The position numbers were made by a program, and so were the translations under genes. Shown in pieces: positions 61,401 through 64,000 of a stretch of DNA of 64,000 nucleotides; the stretch's first letter is position 1, and each line of letters starts with the position of its first letter. This DNA is from Symsagittifera roscoffensis. Lineage: Eukaryota; Xenacoelomorpha; Acoela; Convolutidae. The stretch lies in the NCBI RefSeq assembly GCF_963678635.1, contig NC_087065.1:13490743-13554742 (forward strand). Reading direction: 5' to 3'. Under the pieces are notes generated by a model. That model saw only the letters and a program-made list of their open reading frames with translations. It did no database searches and was not told the DNA's origin.

Positions 61401-64000
61401 ATAATATAGGTACCATATAAACCGCCAATTGTTACCAATGGCGAGTGGAGGGTACCGGTGACTAAAAAAAACTCACTTATGATGCAAGATCCATTATTAG
61501 CAATTAAGGAAAGAGCATCGTCAATTCAATTTATAAAAAATCAAATACCACTGTCTCAACAAAACGTCAATACCATATAGTTCTAAAATTGTCAAGCGCC
61601 ATGTGGGGTAGCAGGTTTTCAAACAAAAATAGTTAATTTATGATGCTAGATCAATTTAGGTAAACAATGATAGAGCATCATCTCTTCGAGTTGTCAACAA
61701 TAGATAACGACATGCTCGATAAAAAAAATCGGTACTATTTAGTTAGCCAATTGTTAATATAGGCAAGTGGAGGGTACCGGAGTAATAAAACAAAAACCTT
61801 ACTTATTATGCCAGATGAATTTTAAATAATCAGAGAAAGAGCATCATGATTTCAAGTAACGAAAAAATGAACAGCAGTAGCGATAAAACGTCAATACCAT
61901 ATAGTTCGACATTTTCAGGAGGCATGTGGGGGTAACAGATTTTCAAATGAAGATAGATAATTTTAAGATGCTATATCAACCAAAATAATCAACGAAAGAG
62001 CAACATCACTTCATGTTCTTAACAATCGATTACGACATGCTCGATATAATATCGGTACCATATAACTCGCCAATTGTTACCAATGGCGAGTGGAGGTTAC
62101 CGGTGACTAAAAAAATTCATTTATGATGCAAGATCCATTATTAGCAATTAAGGAAAGAGCATCGTCAATGGAATTTATGAAAATCAAATACCACTGTCTA
62201 ATCAAAACGTCAATACCATATAGTTCTACAATTGTCAGGAGCCATGTGGGGGTAGCAGGTTTTCTAACAAAGATAGTTAATTTATGATGCTAGATCAATT
62301 AAGGTAAACAATGATAGAGCATCATCTCTTCGAGTTGTTAACAATAGATAACGACATGCTCGATATAAAATCGGTATTATTTACTTAGCCAATTGTTAAC
62401 AGGCAAGTGGAGGGTACCGGAGTAATGAAACAAAAACCTTGTTTATGATGCCAGATGAAATTTGAATAATCAGAGAAAGAGCATCATGATTTCAAGTTAC
62501 GAAAAAAAGAACACCAGTCGCGACAACGTCAATACCATTTAGTTCGACATTTTCAGGAGGCATGTGGTGGTAACAGCTTTTCAAATGAAGATAGATTATT
62601 TTAAGATGCTACATCAACCAAAGTAATCAACGAAAGAGCATCATCACTTCAAGTTCTTAACAATCGATTACGACATGCTCGATATAATATCGGTACCATA
62701 TAAATCGCCAATTGTTACCAATGGCGAGTGGAGGGTACCGGTGACTAAAAAAACTCATTTATGATGCAAGATCCATTATTAGCAATTAAGGAAAGAGCAT
62801 CGTCAATTCAATTTATGAAAAATCAAATACCTTTGTCTCAACAAAACTTCAATACCATGTAGTTCTAAAATTGTCAGGAGCCATGTGGGGTAGCAGGTTT
62901 TCAAACGAAAATAGTTAATTTATGATGCTAGATCAATTTAGGTAAACAATGATAGAGCATCATCTCTTCGAGTTGTCAACAATATATATCGACATGCTCG
63001 ATATAAAATCTGCACTATTTAGTTAGCCAATTGTTAACATAGGCAAGTGGAGGGTACCGGAGTAATAAAACAAAAACCTTATTTATGATGTCAGATGAAT
63101 TTTAAATAATCAGAGAAAGAGCATCATGATTTCAAGTTACGAAAAAATGAACACCAGTCGCGACAAAACGTCAATACCATATAGTTCGACATTTTCAGGA
63201 GGCATGTGGGGGTAACAGCTTTTCAAATGAAGATAGATAATTTTAAGATGCTATATCAACCAAAATAATCAACGAAAGAGCATCATCACTTCATGTTCTT
63301 AACAATCGATTACGACATGCTCGATATAATATCGGTACCATATAAATCGCCAATTGTTACCAATGGCGAGTGAAGGGTACCGGTGACTAAAAAAACTCAT
63401 TTATGATGCAAGTTCTATTATTAGCAATGAAGGAAAGAGCATCGTCAATTCAATTTATGAAAAATCAAATACCACTGTCTCAACACAACGTCAATACCAT
63501 ATAGTTCTACAATTGTCAGGAGCCATGTGGGGGTAGCAGGTTTTCAAACAAAGATAGTTAATTTACGATGCTAGATCAATTTAGGTAAACAATGATAGAG
63601 CATCATCTCTTCGAGTTGTTAACAATAGATAACGACATGCTCGATATAAAATCGGTACTATTTAGTTAGTCAATTGTTAACATAGGCAAGTGGAGGGTAC
63701 CGGAGTAATGAAACAAAAACCTGATTTATGATGCCAGATGAAAATTAAATAATCAGAGAAAGAGCATCATGGTTTTAAGTTACAAAAAAATGAACACCAA
63801 TCGCGACAAAACGTCAATACCATATAGTTCGACATTTTCAGGAGGCATGTGGGGGTAAAAGCTTTTCAAATGAAGATAGATCATTTTAAGACGCTACATC
63901 AACCAAAGTAATCAACGAAAGAGCATCATCACTTCATGTTCTTAACAATCGATTACGACATGCTCGATATAATATTGGTACCATATAAATCGCCAATTGT
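55471..64000 (+). repeat. 642-bp tetramer array with secondary duplications, running off the window
   Basis: Regular A1-B1-A2-B2 tetramers of the right-hand subfamily. Larger copies are visible: GACGTGCTCGATATAATATC at 58177 and 60747 (2,570 bp), the ATATAGGTACCATATAAACC variant at about 59478, 60124 and 61409, and TTTTCGAACAAAGATAGTAAA at about 59047 and 60977 (1,930 bp). The 2,570/1,930 mismatch means one tetramer is missing from the second copy. The array continues past 64000 in mid-monomer. Confidence 0.93.

Noticed and set aside
7562-64000. CRISPR-like array
   Set aside because: There are no short direct repeats with unique spacers; the whole 160-bp unit repeats, and the sequence is eukaryotic in character.

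Overview
The window is almost entirely one satellite DNA array from a eukaryote, probably a nematode and most likely Caenorhabditis-like. That placement rests on the AT-rich A/T-run style of the non-satellite stretches, TTTTCAG-like splice acceptor strings and the look of the two fragmentary reading frames; no species-diagnostic gene is present. I see no rRNA, tRNA, CRISPR or bacterial operon structure and no convincing intact gene.

Layout. 1-7.55 kb is the array edge: diverged satellite (1-131, 2079-2426, 2612-3239) alternates with non-satellite DNA. A 3,108-bp-offset segmental duplication makes 1-2085 and 3109-5112 copies of each other. 5.1-7.55 kb is single copy and holds a 93-bp tandem duplication, a minus-strand zinc-finger-like frame (6251-6712), a roughly 54-bp repeat carrying CCAAT-like boxes (6729-6914) and a minus-strand leucine-rich fragment (7104-7565) that is cut at the satellite border. 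From about 7.55 kb to the right edge everything is head-to-tail satellite on one strand, apart from one 2,213-bp island (13544-15756).

Satellite architecture. The ancestral monomer is about 160 bp. Four types occur: A1 (about 159), B1 (about 162), A2 (about 164) and B2 (about 158). They alternate A-B, giving a dimer of about 321 bp and a tetramer A1-B1-A2-B2 of about 644 bp. A fifth type, here called dA2 (about 95 bp), is an A2-like monomer lacking about 68 bp of its centre; 18 copies lie between 10.1 and 46.0 kb. Around these monomers local higher-order repeats (HORs) have been amplified: 1,694 bp (10.2-17.4 kb, interrupted by the island), 1,058 bp (17.5-19.6 kb), a 321-bp dimer run (22.8-26.3 kb), 733 bp (31.1-33.3 kb), blocks of 1.06-2.35 kb (34.7-40.1 kb), 1,288 bp (41.5-44.1 kb), 642 bp (46.3-48.3 kb), about 908 bp with a nested 1,817-bp period (51.8-55.5 kb) and 642-bp tetramers with a secondary duplication (55.5-64 kb). 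A subfamily switch lies at about 48.3-48.9 kb.

The short open frames inside the satellite recur because the DNA recurs and are not annotated as genes. The most informative signals are the quantised dA2 spacing, the island that interrupts the 1,694-bp HOR without disturbing its phase, a central block shared by all full-length monomer types, and the microhomology junction that defines the 908-bp HOR. All lengths and alignments were made by eye; percent identities were not computed.
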